Source: Candidatus Bathyarchaeota archaeon
Lineage (GTDB): Archaea > Thermoproteota > Bathyarchaeia > Bathyarchaeales > UBA233
Direction of reading: 5' to 3'
DNA length: 7,245 nt
Assembly: GCA_029907045.1 (NCBI GenBank)
Contig: JARYMR010000078.1
Span: 1 to 7,245, forward strand
Both the position numbers and the translations under genes were made by a program. Positions 7,238 to 7,245 of this stretch are shown piece after piece (the first letter of the stretch is position 1; the number at the start of each line of letters is the position of its first letter). The notes beneath the pieces were generated by a model. It was not told the DNA's origin. It saw nothing but the letters and a program-made list of their open reading frames with translations, and did no database searches.

Positions 7238-7245
7238 TTTGAAAC

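Overview
The window is a densely packed stretch of what looks like an archaeal chromosome, about 40% GC by eye, with almost no non-coding sequence. The archaeal call rests on three things. There is a formylmethanofuran:tetrahydromethanopterin formyltransferase (Ftr) homologue. The Shine-Dalgarno (SD)-led starts and the 1-4 nt gene junctions are of archaeal type. PurQ and the DCEGP-type HAD protein resemble archaeal versions. An uncultured lineage carrying the tetrahydromethanopterin C1 pathway, such as a Bathyarchaeia-like Thermoproteota or a relative of methanogens, fits best. That placement is inference from protein resemblance, not a phylogeny.

Layout. On the + strand, purL (5' end outside the window) is followed after 3 nt by purQ; together they encode FGAM synthase, step 4 of de novo purine synthesis. 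On the - strand, read from the right edge leftwards, four genes form one tight directon: purD (GAR synthetase, step 2), an archaeal HAD-fold phosphatase-like protein, ftr, and a PfkB-family sugar/nucleoside kinase. The junctions are a 29-nt overlap (purD/HAD), a 1-nt gap (HAD/ftr) and a 4-nt ATGA overlap (ftr/pfkB). The two directons converge and their 3' coding ends overlap by 18 nt, so there is no intergenic space for terminators. No stretch above 300 bases lacks a gene. The only real non-coding sequence is the last 37 bases, upstream of purD, which hold a possible TATA-like element.

How the genes work together. Both directons serve purine synthesis (PurL/PurQ and PurD). The - strand operon adds a C1-carrier enzyme and two phosphate-handling enzymes. 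The notable point is the packing of an ftr homologue and an unassigned archaeal HAD protein into a purD operon, which suggests a link between H4MPT-bound formyl units and purine or nucleotide metabolism. No mobile element, RNA gene, CRISPR array or obvious repeat was seen.
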